The notes under the pieces were generated by a model. The model had not been told where the DNA came from and ran no database searches. It was given only the letters and a program-made list of their open reading frames with translations. A stretch of DNA of 64,000 nt from Hyphomicrobiales bacterium (GTDB taxonomy: Bacteria; Pseudomonadota; Alphaproteobacteria; Rhodospirillales; JACKKN01): assembly GCA_024236415.1 (NCBI GenBank), contig JACKKN010000002.1, positions 186,001-250,000 on the forward strand, read 5' to 3'. Below, one piece after another: positions 27,536 to 37,893 of this stretch; positions within the stretch are counted from its first letter, which is position 1; every line of letters starts with the position of its first letter. The translations under genes were made by a program, and so were the position numbers.

Positions 27536-28462
27536 CTATTCGAATTCGAGCTGCACGAAGGCGGCCAGGGCGTTGCGCCGGGCCAGTTGGTCGAAGTTGG
27601 CCAGGTGGGCGAAGGCCGACTGGTCGACCTCCACGGCCTCGCTCTCGCCGCCGCCGGCGGCGATCACCGCGCGCACCCGGTCGCGCAGGTTCACCAGGTA
27701 GGCGTAGGTCTCGGTCCGGGCCTTGGCCAGGGGCGCCGGCTCGCCGTGGCCGGGCACCACCACCTTGGGGTCAAGGGCGGCCATGGCCTCGAACACGGCG
27801 ATCCAGGACTTCAGGTCGCTGACCTCGATCACCCCCAGCATGCGGTCCATGTAGACCCCGTCGCCGGTGAACAGCACCCGCTGTGCCGGCAGCCAGACGA
27901 AGGCGTGGCCCGGCGTGTGCGCGGCGCCGGCGTGGCGCACCTGGATCGCGGTGCCGCCCAGGGTCAGGTCCAGCGCCTCGTCGAAGGTCTCGTCGGCGCG
28001 CCGGGGCGTGGTGCCGGCCATGCCCGCGGCCCCCACCAGGGCGTTCAGCATCTGCACCTGGGCGTCGACCCGGGCCGCCTGGTCGGCGACGGCGGCGGCC
28101 GAGGCGATGATCCGCGCGCCCTTGGCCTTGAAGCGGGCGTTGCCCATCCAGCGGTGGTCCTGGCCGCCGGTGTTGATGACGGCGACGATGGGCGCGTCGG
28201 TGACCGTGCGCACGGCGGCCTCGATCTGCGCCGCGCCCCGGTCGCTGCCGCCGGAATCGATCAGCACCGCGCCGGCCCCGGTCACCACCAGGCCGAAGGT
28301 GGCGTTGTTGCCCAGGTTGTCGGGGCTGCGCTGGGCCAGGTCGCCGACCAGGGCGTAGACCCCGTCCGCCACCGACCGCACGCGCAGGGCTACGGGCTCG
28401 GCCCGGGCCGCCTGTCCGGCAAGAACCAGGGCCAGGAACAGCAGAATGGCGGGACGCGGCAT
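27536..28462 (-). CDS. Secreted metallo-beta-lactamase-fold protein lacking the HxH motif
   Basis: A 308-residue exported protein with a signal peptide ending near QAARAEPV (residue 21). The metallo-beta-lactamase fold is clear, but the usual H-x-H-x-D-H is replaced by GGQDH (99-103 in NTGGQDHRWMGN), removing both first-site histidines. The remaining ligands are present: Asp102, His103, His in GAAHTPGHAF, Asp in FTGDGVYMDR and His in VPGHGEP. The overall layout resembles SoxH/quinoprotein-relay-type periplasmic hydrolases. It may bind one metal or none in the usual way. It follows the MATE gene by 37 bases. Confidence 0.75.
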   Translation of the reverse strand: MPRPAILLFLALVLAGQAARAEPVALRVRSVADGVYALVGDLAQRSPDNLGNNATFGLVVTGAGAVLIDSGGSDRGAAQIEAAVRTVTDAPIVAVINTGGQDHRWMGNARFKAKGARIIASAAAVADQAARVDAQVQMLNALVGAAGMAGTTPRRADETFDEALDLTLGGTAIQVRHAGAAHTPGHAFVWLPAQRVLFTGDGVYMDRMLGVIEVSDLKSWIAVFEAMAALDPKVVVPGHGEPAPLAKARTETYAYLVNLRDRVRAVIAAGGGESEAVEVDQSAFAHLANFDQLARRNALAAFVQLEFE

Positions 28463-28499
28463 GACGGCAACCTCACTCCTGTACCGAAGGGGCGGCAGT

Positions 28500-29909
28500 C
28501 TAGCATGGCTGCGCCGCCACGGAAGCGCGCCGGCGCAGGGCACCGTGGCGCCAGAACGCGGCCACCGAGGCGCAGGCCGTGCCCAGGGCCAGGCCCAGCC
28601 AGATGCCCTGGGCCCCCATGCCGGCGGCGAAGGCCAGGACCAGGCCGGGCAGCAACCCGGCGCCCCAATGGCTGGCCACGGTCAGCACCATGGGCACCCG
28701 GGTGTCGCGGTGGGCGCGCAGGATGCCCAGGGTCGTGGCGCCGGGCGCCTCGGCGAACTCCTGCACCGCCAGGATCGGGAACAGGGCCGCCGCCGCCGCC
28801 GCCACGGCCGCCGCGCCCGGGTCGGCGGCGTCCAGGAACAGCCACGGCAGCACGCCGGCCAGGGCCAGGCAGCCCGCCATCAGCAGCCCGCCCAGGACCC
28901 AGCCCATGGCCAGGGCCACGTCCTCGCAGCGCCGGCGCAGGGCGCCGTCGCCGCGGCCGAGCGCGAAGGCGGTGCGGATGGTGGCGGCCTGCGACAGGCC
29001 CATGACCGGGCCGTAGATGACCCCGGCCACGCGCAGGACGATGGCGTGGGCGGCCACCGCCTCGGCGCCGAAGATGCCGATCACCACGGTCGCGGCCAGG
29101 AACACCCCGACCTCGCCCAGGGCCGTGACCCCCATGGGCAGGCCCAGGCGGAACAGCTCTTCGAGCCGCACCGCCAGGCCGCCGGCGGCCAGGTCGCGCA
29201 GGCGCAGCAAACGGGCGCCGGCGACGGCGTACAGGCCCAGCCCGACGGCCAGGAACAGGGCCACCAGGAACGACGACAGGCCGACCCCGGCCACCCCCAG
29301 CGCCGGCAGGCCCCAGGCGCCGGTCATCAGCACGTGATTGCCCAGGGCGTTCAGGGGCAGGGCGGCGGCGGTGAACCACATGAACACCGCCGGCCGGCCG
29401 TGGGCGGCGAACAGGTTGCGCCACACCGCCACCACCACCATGGCGGCGAAGGTGGCGGCCATGGCCCGGCCATAGGGCGCGCCGGCGTCCACCAGGCGCC
29501 CGTCGATTCCCAGCCCGGCCAGCAGGTCCGCCGACCACCACATCACGCCAATCCCGGCCGCGCCCAGGGCGGCGGCGGCCACCAGCCCGGCGGCGGCGAG
29601 GCCACCCAGGCCGCCGCCGTCGCCGGCGCCGCGGCCGTGGGCGATCATGGGCGCCAGGGCGGCCAGCACCCCGGCGGCGAAATAGAACAGCAGGGAATAG
29701 AAGTCGCCGAACACGGCCCCGGCGGCCAGCTCCAGCGAGCCGAGCCAGCCCATCATCACCATGTCGGTCAGGGACATGCCCATGTTCAGCAGGCCGACGG
29801 CGGCGATGGGCCCGCCCAGGCGCAGCAGGCGGGCCGCCTCGCGCCGGTGGGGGCCGCCGCGGGCGGCGAGCAGGGGGGCCAGGAGGGTGGTCGGGGTGGG
29901 GCTGGTCAT
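28500..29909 (-). CDS. MATE family efflux transporter
   Basis: A 469-residue membrane protein with about twelve hydrophobic segments in two similar halves (LLRLGGPIAAVGLLNMGMSLTDMVMMGWLG and LFRLGLPMGVTALGEVGVFLAATVVIG begin the two halves), as in MATE sodium- or proton-driven drug exporters of the NorM type. GAGGA lies eight bases before the ATG. It heads the minus-strand run that continues to the MBL-fold gene, ggt and purU, and is divergent from the ChaN-like gene. Confidence 0.9.
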   Translation of the reverse strand: MTSPTPTTLLAPLLAARGGPHRREAARLLRLGGPIAAVGLLNMGMSLTDMVMMGWLGSLELAAGAVFGDFYSLLFYFAAGVLAALAPMIAHGRGAGDGGGLGGLAAAGLVAAAALGAAGIGVMWWSADLLAGLGIDGRLVDAGAPYGRAMAATFAAMVVVAVWRNLFAAHGRPAVFMWFTAAALPLNALGNHVLMTGAWGLPALGVAGVGLSSFLVALFLAVGLGLYAVAGARLLRLRDLAAGGLAVRLEELFRLGLPMGVTALGEVGVFLAATVVIGIFGAEAVAAHAIVLRVAGVIYGPVMGLSQAATIRTAFALGRGDGALRRRCEDVALAMGWVLGGLLMAGCLALAGVLPWLFLDAADPGAAAVAAAAAALFPILAVQEFAEAPGATTLGILRAHRDTRVPMVLTVASHWGAGLLPGLVLAFAAGMGAQGIWLGLALGTACASVAAFWRHGALRRRASVAAQPC

Positions 29910-30075
29910 GGTCCGTTTCCTCGGTTGGGGGTCTTTCCAGGGTCCCGTTTTCGCCCGCGGCCGTGGCGGCGGCCGCCGCGGCGCCGTGAAAGGGCCGTGA
30001 AAAAAGGCGGGACGGGGCGCCGGCGGCCCCGTGCCGGGCCTTGCCAAGGCCGGTCGCCGGGGCTACCTACGAAGG

Positions 30076-31308
30076 ATGACACGGCGACGCGCGACCGCAT
30101 TCGGCGCCGGCCTGGCCACGGCCCTGGCCGCCGCCATGGCCCTGGCGCCCCCGGACACCCACGCCGAGCGGCCGGCCCCCGGCGGCGCGGACTGCGTGCC
30201 CGTCGGCCGCTGGCTGGACGTGGCCGGCGGCGAACTGCGGCCGGTGGACAAGGTGATGGCCGGCTTGGCCCGCCGGTCCGTGGTGCTGCTGGGCGAGACC
30301 CACACCAACCCCGACCACCACCGCTGGCAGCTGCAGGTCATTGCCGCCCTGCACGGGCGCAATCCCAACCTGGTGCTGGCCTTCGAATCCTTCCCGCGCG
30401 CGGTACAGCCGGCCCTGGACGCCTGGACCCGGGGCGAGCTGGACGGGGACGCCTTCCTGGCGCGCACCCGCTGGAACGAGGTCTGGCGCTACGACCCGGC
30501 GCTGTACATGCCCCTGTTCCAGTTCGCGCGCCTGAACCTGATCCCCATGGTGGCCATGAACGTGGAGCGGGACCTGATCGGGCGGGTGCGTGACGAGGGC
30601 TGGGACGCCGTGCCCGAGGCCGCGCGCGAGGGCGTGACCACCCCGCGCCCGGCCGAGCCCGGCTACGTCGACATGCTGCGCGACATCCTGAGCCAGCACC
30701 GGCCGGGCGACGACGGCGGCGACAAGAAGCCCGCCATGGCCGACGACGACCCGGGCCTGCAACGGTTCGTCCAGGCCCAGACCACCTGGGACGCGGCCAT
30801 GGCGCAGAAGGTGGCCCAGGTGGCCAAGGGGCCCGGCGCCCCCCTGGTGGTTGGCATCGTCGGCCAGGGGCACCTGCAGTACCGCTACGGCATCCCGCAC
30901 CAGCTCGCCGGCCTGGGCATCCCCGACGCCGCCGTCCTGCTGCCGTGGGACCGGCACGACGACTGCGCCCAGTTGCGCACCGCCGGCGGACGGGCCGTGG
31001 CCGACACCCTGTTCGGCGTGGTCGCGCCCCAGGCCACGGTGGCGGCGCCCAAGCCGCGCCTGGGGGTGATGATCGCCCAGGGCAAGGCCGGCGTGCGCGT
31101 GGCCGGGGTGGTGGACGGCAGCGTCGCCGCCGCCGCCGGCCTGGCCAAGGACGACGAGATCCTGACCGCCGCCGGCTACCCCACGCCGGGCCTGTCCGAC
31201 CTGGTGGACATCGTGAAGCGCATGGCGCCGGGAACCTGGCTGCCCCTGACCGTGCGCCGCGGCGCCACGGACATGGAGATCATCGCCAAGTTCCCGAAGC
31301 GGGACTGA
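30076..31308 (+). CDS. ChaN-like haem-binding domain protein with C-terminal PDZ domain
   Basis: A 410-residue exported protein with a signal peptide ending near DTHAERPAP (about 35). Residues about 70-305 match the ChaN/haem-binding family: RSVVLLGETHTNPDHHRWQ, LAFESFPR, WNEVWRYDPALYMPLFQFAR and VGIVGQGHLQYRYGIP. Residues about 330-405 form a PDZ-like domain (LGVMIAQGKAGVRVAGVVDG, GLAKDDEILTAAG). The ChaN domain is known to bind haem in Campylobacter. The start ATG at 30076 follows GAAGG with no gap. It is coupled to the peptidase gene by a one-base stop/start overlap (TGATG). Confidence 0.8.
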   Translation: MTRRRATAFGAGLATALAAAMALAPPDTHAERPAPGGADCVPVGRWLDVAGGELRPVDKVMAGLARRSVVLLGETHTNPDHHRWQLQVIAALHGRNPNLVLAFESFPRAVQPALDAWTRGELDGDAFLARTRWNEVWRYDPALYMPLFQFARLNLIPMVAMNVERDLIGRVRDEGWDAVPEAAREGVTTPRPAEPGYVDMLRDILSQHRPGDDGGDKKPAMADDDPGLQRFVQAQTTWDAAMAQKVAQVAKGPGAPLVVGIVGQGHLQYRYGIPHQLAGLGIPDAAVLLPWDRHDDCAQLRTAGGRAVADTLFGVVAPQATVAAPKPRLGVMIAQGKAGVRVAGVVDGSVAAAAGLAKDDEILTAAGYPTPGLSDLVDIVKRMAPGTWLPLTVRRGATDMEIIAKFPKRD

Positions 31309-33248
31309 TGGCCGCCCTGGTCCGCGCCCTGGGGCTGGTTCTGTTGGTCCTGGCCGTCCGACCGGCGGCCGCCGACACGCCCCTGCGCCACGACCTGGAC
31401 CTGCGCCTGGACCCGGCCGCCGGCACGGCGGCGGTGACCGACCGGGTCACCCTGCCCGCCGGCCGGCCGGTGGCCTTCGCCCTGCCGGAAACGGCGCGGC
31501 TGCGGCGGGTCACCGTCGACGGCCGCCCGACCGAGCCGCGCGCCACGGGCGGCGCCTGGCGCGCGGCCTCGGACCCGTCCCGCGCCCGGGCGGTGGAGAT
31601 CGACTATGTCCTGGCGGCGCCCGCGCCGCCGCGCGGCCGCATCGCTGCCGACGGCACCTACCTGCCGGGCGGCTGGACTCCGCGGTTCGGCGACGCGCCG
31701 TTCGACTACCGCCTGACGGTCGCGGCCCCCGCCGGCCAGCGCGCCGTGGTGCCGGGGCGCCTGGTGCGCGAGGACACGGGCGGCGACGGCACCACCGCGG
31801 TGTTCGAGTCCGAGTACCCGGACGACCACATCCCGCTGTTCGCCGGGCCGTACCGGGTGACGGAACGGCGCCACGGCGGCCTGCGCCTGCGCACCTATTT
31901 CCATGCCGGCCTCGAGGACCTGGCCGACGGCTACCTGGACCAGGCGGCCCGGTACCTGGACCTGTACGGGCAATGGATCGGCGCCTATCCCTTCTCGGCC
32001 TTCCACATGGTCTCGTCGCCGCTGCCGGTGGGCCTGGGCTTCCGCAACCTGACCTACATGGGGATCCGGGTGCTGCGCCTGCCGTTCATCCGCTTCACCT
32101 CCCTGGGCCACGAGGTGCTGCACAACTGGTGGGGCAACGGCGTGCTGGTGGACTACGCCGGCGGCAACTGGTGCGAGGGGCTGACCACCTACATGGCCGA
32201 CTACACCTTCGCCCTGCAACGCGGCGCCGACCGGGCGCGCGACAAGCGGCTGGACTGGCTGCGCGACTACGCCGCCCTGCCGGCGGCGCGCGAGACGGCG
32301 GTGCGCGACTTCGTCAGCAAGGCCCACGACGCCGCCCAGGTGGTGGGCTACAACAAGGTGGCCTTCATCTTCCACATGCTGCGCGAACGGCTGGGCGCGG
32401 AGGCTTTCGACGCCGCCATCCGCCGTTTCTGGGACGCCAACAAGTTCCGCGCCGCCGGCTGGGACGACCTGCGCCGGGCCTTCGAGACCGCGTCCGGCAC
32501 CGACCTGGGCGTCTTCTTCGACCAGTGGGTGGACCGGGTCGGCGCCCCGGCCCTGCGCCTGGAAAAGGCCGCCGTCCTGCCCGGCAACCGGGTGCGGTTC
32601 ACCCTGGCCCAGGACGACCCGCCGTATGCCCTGCGCGTGCCCGTGCGCCTGGACACCGCCGCCGGGCCCGAGGACCACGTGGTCGATCTGGCCGGGGGCG
32701 CGCGGACCTTCACCCTGGCTGCCACGGCCCCGCCCACGGGGCTGGCCGTGGACCCGGACTTCGACCTGTTCCGCCGCCTGGCGCCCGGCGAGGCGCCGCC
32801 GACCCTGCGCGACGTGACCCTGGACGGGAAAACCCGGGTCCTGGTCCTGGCCGACGGCGGCGCCGCCGCCACGGCCCGCGAGCTGGCGGCACGGATGCTG
32901 GACTCGCCGCCGGCGGAGGCCACGGCGGACGCCGTCCCGATCGACGGGCCGCTGCTGGTGATCGGGCTCGCCGACCGGGTGCGGGCCTTCCGCCGGTCCG
33001 TGGGCCTGTCCCCGGAACCCGACGCCGTGGCCGGGCACGGCACCGCCCGCGCCTGGGTCGAGCGCCGCGACGGCCGCGCCGTGCTGACCGTGGCCGCCGA
33101 CGACGCCGCGGCCCTGGCCGACCTGCTGCGCCCCCTACCCCACTACGGCCGCAGCAGCTACCTGGCCTTCGACGGCCGCAAGGCCACGGTGCGCGGCACC
33201 TGGCCGGTGGGCGACTCGCCCCTGGCCGTTTCCCTGCCGGCGCCATGA
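31308..33248 (+). CDS. M1-like zinc metallopeptidase, exported
   Basis: A 646-residue protein with a signal peptide ending near RPAAADTP (about 22). The gluzincin site HEVLHNWWGN, with the third ligand Glu 18 residues after the second His (WCEGLTTYM), marks the M1 fold. The aminopeptidase motif GxMEN is not found; the matching region reads GLGFRNLTYMG, so aminopeptidase activity is uncertain. The C-terminal third is a beta-rich domain followed by a region of nucleotide-free alpha/beta character. It overlaps both neighbours (one base with the ChaN-PDZ gene, four with the permease), giving a tightly coupled three-gene operon. Confidence 0.82.
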   Translation: MAALVRALGLVLLVLAVRPAAADTPLRHDLDLRLDPAAGTAAVTDRVTLPAGRPVAFALPETARLRRVTVDGRPTEPRATGGAWRAASDPSRARAVEIDYVLAAPAPPRGRIAADGTYLPGGWTPRFGDAPFDYRLTVAAPAGQRAVVPGRLVREDTGGDGTTAVFESEYPDDHIPLFAGPYRVTERRHGGLRLRTYFHAGLEDLADGYLDQAARYLDLYGQWIGAYPFSAFHMVSSPLPVGLGFRNLTYMGIRVLRLPFIRFTSLGHEVLHNWWGNGVLVDYAGGNWCEGLTTYMADYTFALQRGADRARDKRLDWLRDYAALPAARETAVRDFVSKAHDAAQVVGYNKVAFIFHMLRERLGAEAFDAAIRRFWDANKFRAAGWDDLRRAFETASGTDLGVFFDQWVDRVGAPALRLEKAAVLPGNRVRFTLAQDDPPYALRVPVRLDTAAGPEDHVVDLAGGARTFTLAATAPPTGLAVDPDFDLFRRLAPGEAPPTLRDVTLDGKTRVLVLADGGAAATARELAARMLDSPPAEATADAVPIDGPLLVIGLADRVRAFRRSVGLSPEPDAVAGHGTARAWVERRDGRAVLTVAADDAAALADLLRPLPHYGRSSYLAFDGRKATVRGTWPVGDSPLAVSLPAP

Positions 33249-34462
33249 CCGCCGCGCCCGGACCGGCGCCCCTGAAGCGGTCCCTGGGCCTGGTGGGCCT
33301 GACCCTCTATGGCCTGGGCACCATCATCGGCGCCGGCATCTACGTGCTGGCGGGCGAGGTGGTGGCCACGGCCGGGGCCGCGGCGCCGCTGTCGTTCCTG
33401 GCCGCCGGGGTGCTGGCGGCCCTGACCGCCCTGTCCTATGCCGAGCTGTCGGCCCGCCACCCCGAGGCCGCCGGCGCCGCGGCCTACGTGCGCCAGGCCT
33501 TCGGCTCGGACACCCTGGCCCGCCTGACCGCGGCGGGGGTGGCCGTCGTCGCCCTGGTGGCGGCGGCCTCCATCGCCCGCGGCGGGGTCGCCTACCTGGC
33601 CCCCTACACGGGCCTGCCGGCGCCGGTGGTGGCCGGGGCCATCGTCGTCCTCTTCACGGCCATCGCCTGTCTGGGCGTGGTCGAAAGCGTGTTCGTCGCC
33701 GCCGTCATGAGCCTGGTGGAGGTGGGCGGCCTGGTCCTGGTGGTGGCGGTGGGTGCCCCGGGCCTGGACGCCGCGCCCCAGGTGGCGCGGGCGGCGGTGC
33801 CGGCCGACACGGCGGCCTGGCTGGCCCTGGGCGGCGGCGCCTTTCTGGCCTTCTTCGCCTTCGCCGGGTTCGAGAACCTGGCGGTCATGGCCGAGGAGAC
33901 CCGCGACGTGGGCCGCACCCTGCCGCGCGCCATCCTGCTGTCGATCCTGGTGGCCACGGTGCTGTACGTGGCGGTCATGGTCACGGCCCTGGCCAACGTG
34001 CCGGCGGCCACCCTGGCCGGGGCCGAGGCGCCGCTGCTGCGCGTGTTCGCCGCCCGCGGCTGGCAGGACGCGCACCTGTTCTCGGCGGTCGCCGTCATTG
34101 CCACGGTGAACGGGGTGCTGATCGAGATCCTGGTCCTGGCGCGGCTGATCTACGGCCTGGCCCGGCGCGGGCTGCTGCCGGCGGTGCTGGGCGCGGTGCA
34201 CCCGGGGCGGCGCACGCCCATCCTGGCCACCCTGATCGCCGGCGCCGCCGTGCTGGCCATGGCCACCACCCTGCCGTTCCAGGCCCTGGCCCGGCTCAGC
34301 AGCCTGCTCCTGCTGCTGGTGTTCACGGCGGTCAACCTGTCGCTGTGGCGCCTGCACCGGCGCGCGCCCGACGCCGCGGTGCCCATCCGCGCGCCGCGCT
34401 GGGTGCCGCCCCTGGGGGCCGCCAGCTGCCTCGCCCTGGTCGCCGCCGAGGTCCTGGGCTGA
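33245..34462 (+). CDS. APC family amino acid permease
   Basis: A 405-residue inner-membrane carrier with about eleven to twelve hydrophobic segments. The first helix has the APC unwound-segment motif YGLGTIIGAGIYVLAG, and the sixth region has FFAFAGFENLAVMAEETRDVGRTLPRAIL, both typical of amino acid permeases of the APC superfamily. It overlaps the peptidase gene by four bases (ATGA), suggesting uptake of amino acids released by the peptidase, though that is inference. Confidence 0.88.
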   Translation: MTAAPGPAPLKRSLGLVGLTLYGLGTIIGAGIYVLAGEVVATAGAAAPLSFLAAGVLAALTALSYAELSARHPEAAGAAAYVRQAFGSDTLARLTAAGVAVVALVAAASIARGGVAYLAPYTGLPAPVVAGAIVVLFTAIACLGVVESVFVAAVMSLVEVGGLVLVVAVGAPGLDAAPQVARAAVPADTAAWLALGGGAFLAFFAFAGFENLAVMAEETRDVGRTLPRAILLSILVATVLYVAVMVTALANVPAATLAGAEAPLLRVFAARGWQDAHLFSAVAVIATVNGVLIEILVLARLIYGLARRGLLPAVLGAVHPGRRTPILATLIAGAAVLAMATTLPFQALARLSSLLLLLVFTAVNLSLWRLHRRAPDAAVPIRAPRWVPPLGAASCLALVAAEVLG

Positions 34463-34477
34463 ACCGGGCGGCCCGAG

Positions 34478-34506
34478 TTGACAGGCCGCCGCCAAGGTCC
34501 GATGAT
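34478..34506 (+). promoter_or_regulatory. Predicted sigma-70 promoter
   Basis: A consensus TTGACA (34478-34483), a 17-bp spacer and GATGAT (34501-34506) lie 30 bases upstream of the secreted-protein gene. Confidence 0.55.
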
Positions 34507-34536
34507 CGAAGGCGCAGGCCCCAGGAGACCGCCGAC

Positions 34537-35145
34537 ATGCTTCGTAACACCTTGATTCTCGGTTCCGTTTTCGCCCTTGCCCTGGCCGCCACCGCGGCCG
34601 GTGCCCGGGCCGAGGGAGTGCTCAGCGCCCAGGCCCTGCGGCCCATTCCCCCGGGCGCGACCATATCCGTGGAGCCCCTGGACAACTCGCGCGAGAACCT
34701 GCGCATCCAGGAGCAGTTCGAGAGCCTGCTGACCCAGCGCGGCTTCAAGGTAGAGCGCGGCGGGCAGTTGATCCTGACCTTCGAGACCCGCGACGACCTG
34801 GGCGAATGGAACTCGGCCGAGCGCCGGGCCCTGGTGGACGCGCAAATGCGCGGCGGCCGCACCGGCGGCGAGGACGCGCGGGTGCGCGCCTCGATCTTCG
34901 ACTCCCGCCGCGGCGGCGTGCTGAACAAGGGCGACATCCAGACCCAGCCCAGCAGCACCCCCAGCCAGTACAAGCTGGAGGTCACCCTGGACGACCGCAG
35001 CAACGGCCGCCGCCTGTGGCAGGGCTGGTCGTCGGCCGACCTGGGCCCGACCCAGGACGGCAGCGCCCTGATCTCGTCCATGGTCGGGCCCATGGTGGAA
35101 AGCCTGGGCAAGACCGTGAAGAGCCGCCCCATCGGCACGCCCTAG
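34537..35145 (+). CDS. Secreted hypothetical protein
   Basis: A 202-residue protein with a clear signal peptide (MLRNTLILGSVFALALAATA, cleavage near ARAEGV). The mature part is mixed alpha/beta and includes ENLRIQEQFESLLTQRGFKV and LILTFETRDDL, a pattern seen in periplasmic or lipoprotein families with a DUF4136-like fold, but I cannot assign it firmly. There is no lipobox. AGGAGA lies nine bases before the ATG and a good promoter just upstream, so it is probably a single-gene unit. Confidence 0.6.
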   Translation: MLRNTLILGSVFALALAATAAGARAEGVLSAQALRPIPPGATISVEPLDNSRENLRIQEQFESLLTQRGFKVERGGQLILTFETRDDLGEWNSAERRALVDAQMRGGRTGGEDARVRASIFDSRRGGVLNKGDIQTQPSSTPSQYKLEVTLDDRSNGRRLWQGWSSADLGPTQDGSALISSMVGPMVESLGKTVKSRPIGTP

Positions 35146-35280
35146 CATTTCCGTTTGCCGTTTGACCCGATTCCGGTTAGGAAACGGTGAAATCCGGGCC
35201 GCGGACAGTGGATCGGCGCGGTTTTCAATGAAACCGACGCCCGAAACCAGCGAGCTGCGCCGCCACGGCCAACCCGAACC

Positions 35281-36477
35281 ATGACCGTTTCAACCGACAA
35301 GGCCCTGCTGCCGGCCGGACTCCGCGACGTGCTGCCGCCCGACGCCGCCCACGAGGCGGAGGTGGTGGAGCGCACCCTGGCGGTGTTCGCGTCCCACGGC
35401 TACGAGCGGGTCAAGCCGCCGCTGATCGAGTTCGAGGACGGCCTGCTGTCGGGCGCCGGCGCGGCCATGGCCAACAGCACCTTCCGGCTGATGGACCCGG
35501 TGTCCCAGCGCATGATGGGCCTGCGCCCCGACATGACCCTGCAGGTGGCCCGCATCGCCGCCACCCGCCTGCGCAACTGGCCCCGGCCGCTGCGCCTCAG
35601 CTACGCCGGGCAGGTGCTGCGCGTGGCCGGCTCGCAGTTGCGGCCCGAGCGCCAGTTCGGCCAGGTGGGGGCCGAGCTGATCGGCGCCGCCAGCCCGCGC
35701 GCCGACGCCGAGACGGTGCTGATCGCCGTCGAGGCCCTGGACGCCGTCGGCGTGCGCGGCCTGTCCGTGGACCTGGGGCTGCCGACCCTGGTGCCGGCGG
35801 TCTGCGCCGCCCTGGGGGTGGACGGCGCCACCGCCCGCGCCCTGCGCGAGGCCCTGAACCACAAGGACGCGGCCGAGGTGGCGGTCCTGGCCCGGCGCCT
35901 GGGCGCCCGCGCCGAGGCCCTGTTCCCGGCCCTGCTGTCCGCCGTCGGGCCGGCCGGCGACGCCCTCGATGCCCTGGCCGCGGTGGACCTGCCGGCGGCG
36001 GCGGCGGCCAAGCGGGCCGAGCTGGCGGCGGTGGTGGACCTGGTCCGCGCCACGGCGCCGGACCTGGCGCTGACCGTGGACCCGGTGGAGAACCGCAGCT
36101 TCGAGTACCACACCGGCCTGACCTTCACCTTCTTCGCCCGCGGCGTGCGCGGCGAGCTGGGCACCGGCGGCCGGTACGGCAGCGACGGCGACGGGGCCAC
36201 CGGCCGCCTGGGCGAGGGCGACGAGCCGTCGACCGGCTTCACCCTGTTCACCGACACCCTGATGCGCGCCCTGCCGGGGCGGGTGCGGGAACGGCGGCTG
36301 TTCGTGCCGGCGGGCACCGACCCGGCAGCGGCGGCGCGCCTGCGCGCCGACGGCTGGCACACGGTCGCCGGCCTGGACCCGGCGGACGACCCGCGCCGCG
36401 AGGCGGCGCGCCTGGACTGCGGCTTCGTCCTGGAGGACGGCGCGGCGGTGGAACTGAGACACGAGAAAGGGGAATAG
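35281..36477 (+). CDS. hisZ: ATP phosphoribosyltransferase regulatory subunit
   Basis: A 398-residue HisRS-like protein without tRNA ligase function that pairs with the short form of HisG to make the first enzyme of histidine synthesis. The class II synthetase motifs are recognisable: PAGLRDVLPPDA, YERVKPPLIEFEDGLL, LRPDMTLQVARIAA, YAGQVLRV, ERQFGQVGAELIG and GELGTGGRYGSD. Its presence implies that the genome encodes the short HisG. It ends four bases before purA. Confidence 0.94.
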   Translation: MTVSTDKALLPAGLRDVLPPDAAHEAEVVERTLAVFASHGYERVKPPLIEFEDGLLSGAGAAMANSTFRLMDPVSQRMMGLRPDMTLQVARIAATRLRNWPRPLRLSYAGQVLRVAGSQLRPERQFGQVGAELIGAASPRADAETVLIAVEALDAVGVRGLSVDLGLPTLVPAVCAALGVDGATARALREALNHKDAAEVAVLARRLGARAEALFPALLSAVGPAGDALDALAAVDLPAAAAAKRAELAAVVDLVRATAPDLALTVDPVENRSFEYHTGLTFTFFARGVRGELGTGGRYGSDGDGATGRLGEGDEPSTGFTLFTDTLMRALPGRVRERRLFVPAGTDPAAAARLRADGWHTVAGLDPADDPRREAARLDCGFVLEDGAAVELRHEKGE

Positions 36478-36481
36478 GCGC

Positions 36482-37774
<1,293 letters not shown>

Positions 37775-37893
37775 CCCGGCGCGCGCGGGCCGGCCGCGCC
37801 GGCCCGACTTAATCGTTTATCAAGGGTTGCCGCCTAGGCTGATGCCGGGACGGTGTTGGGCCCGTCCCGCGGCAATCGCGAGGATCGCAATCC

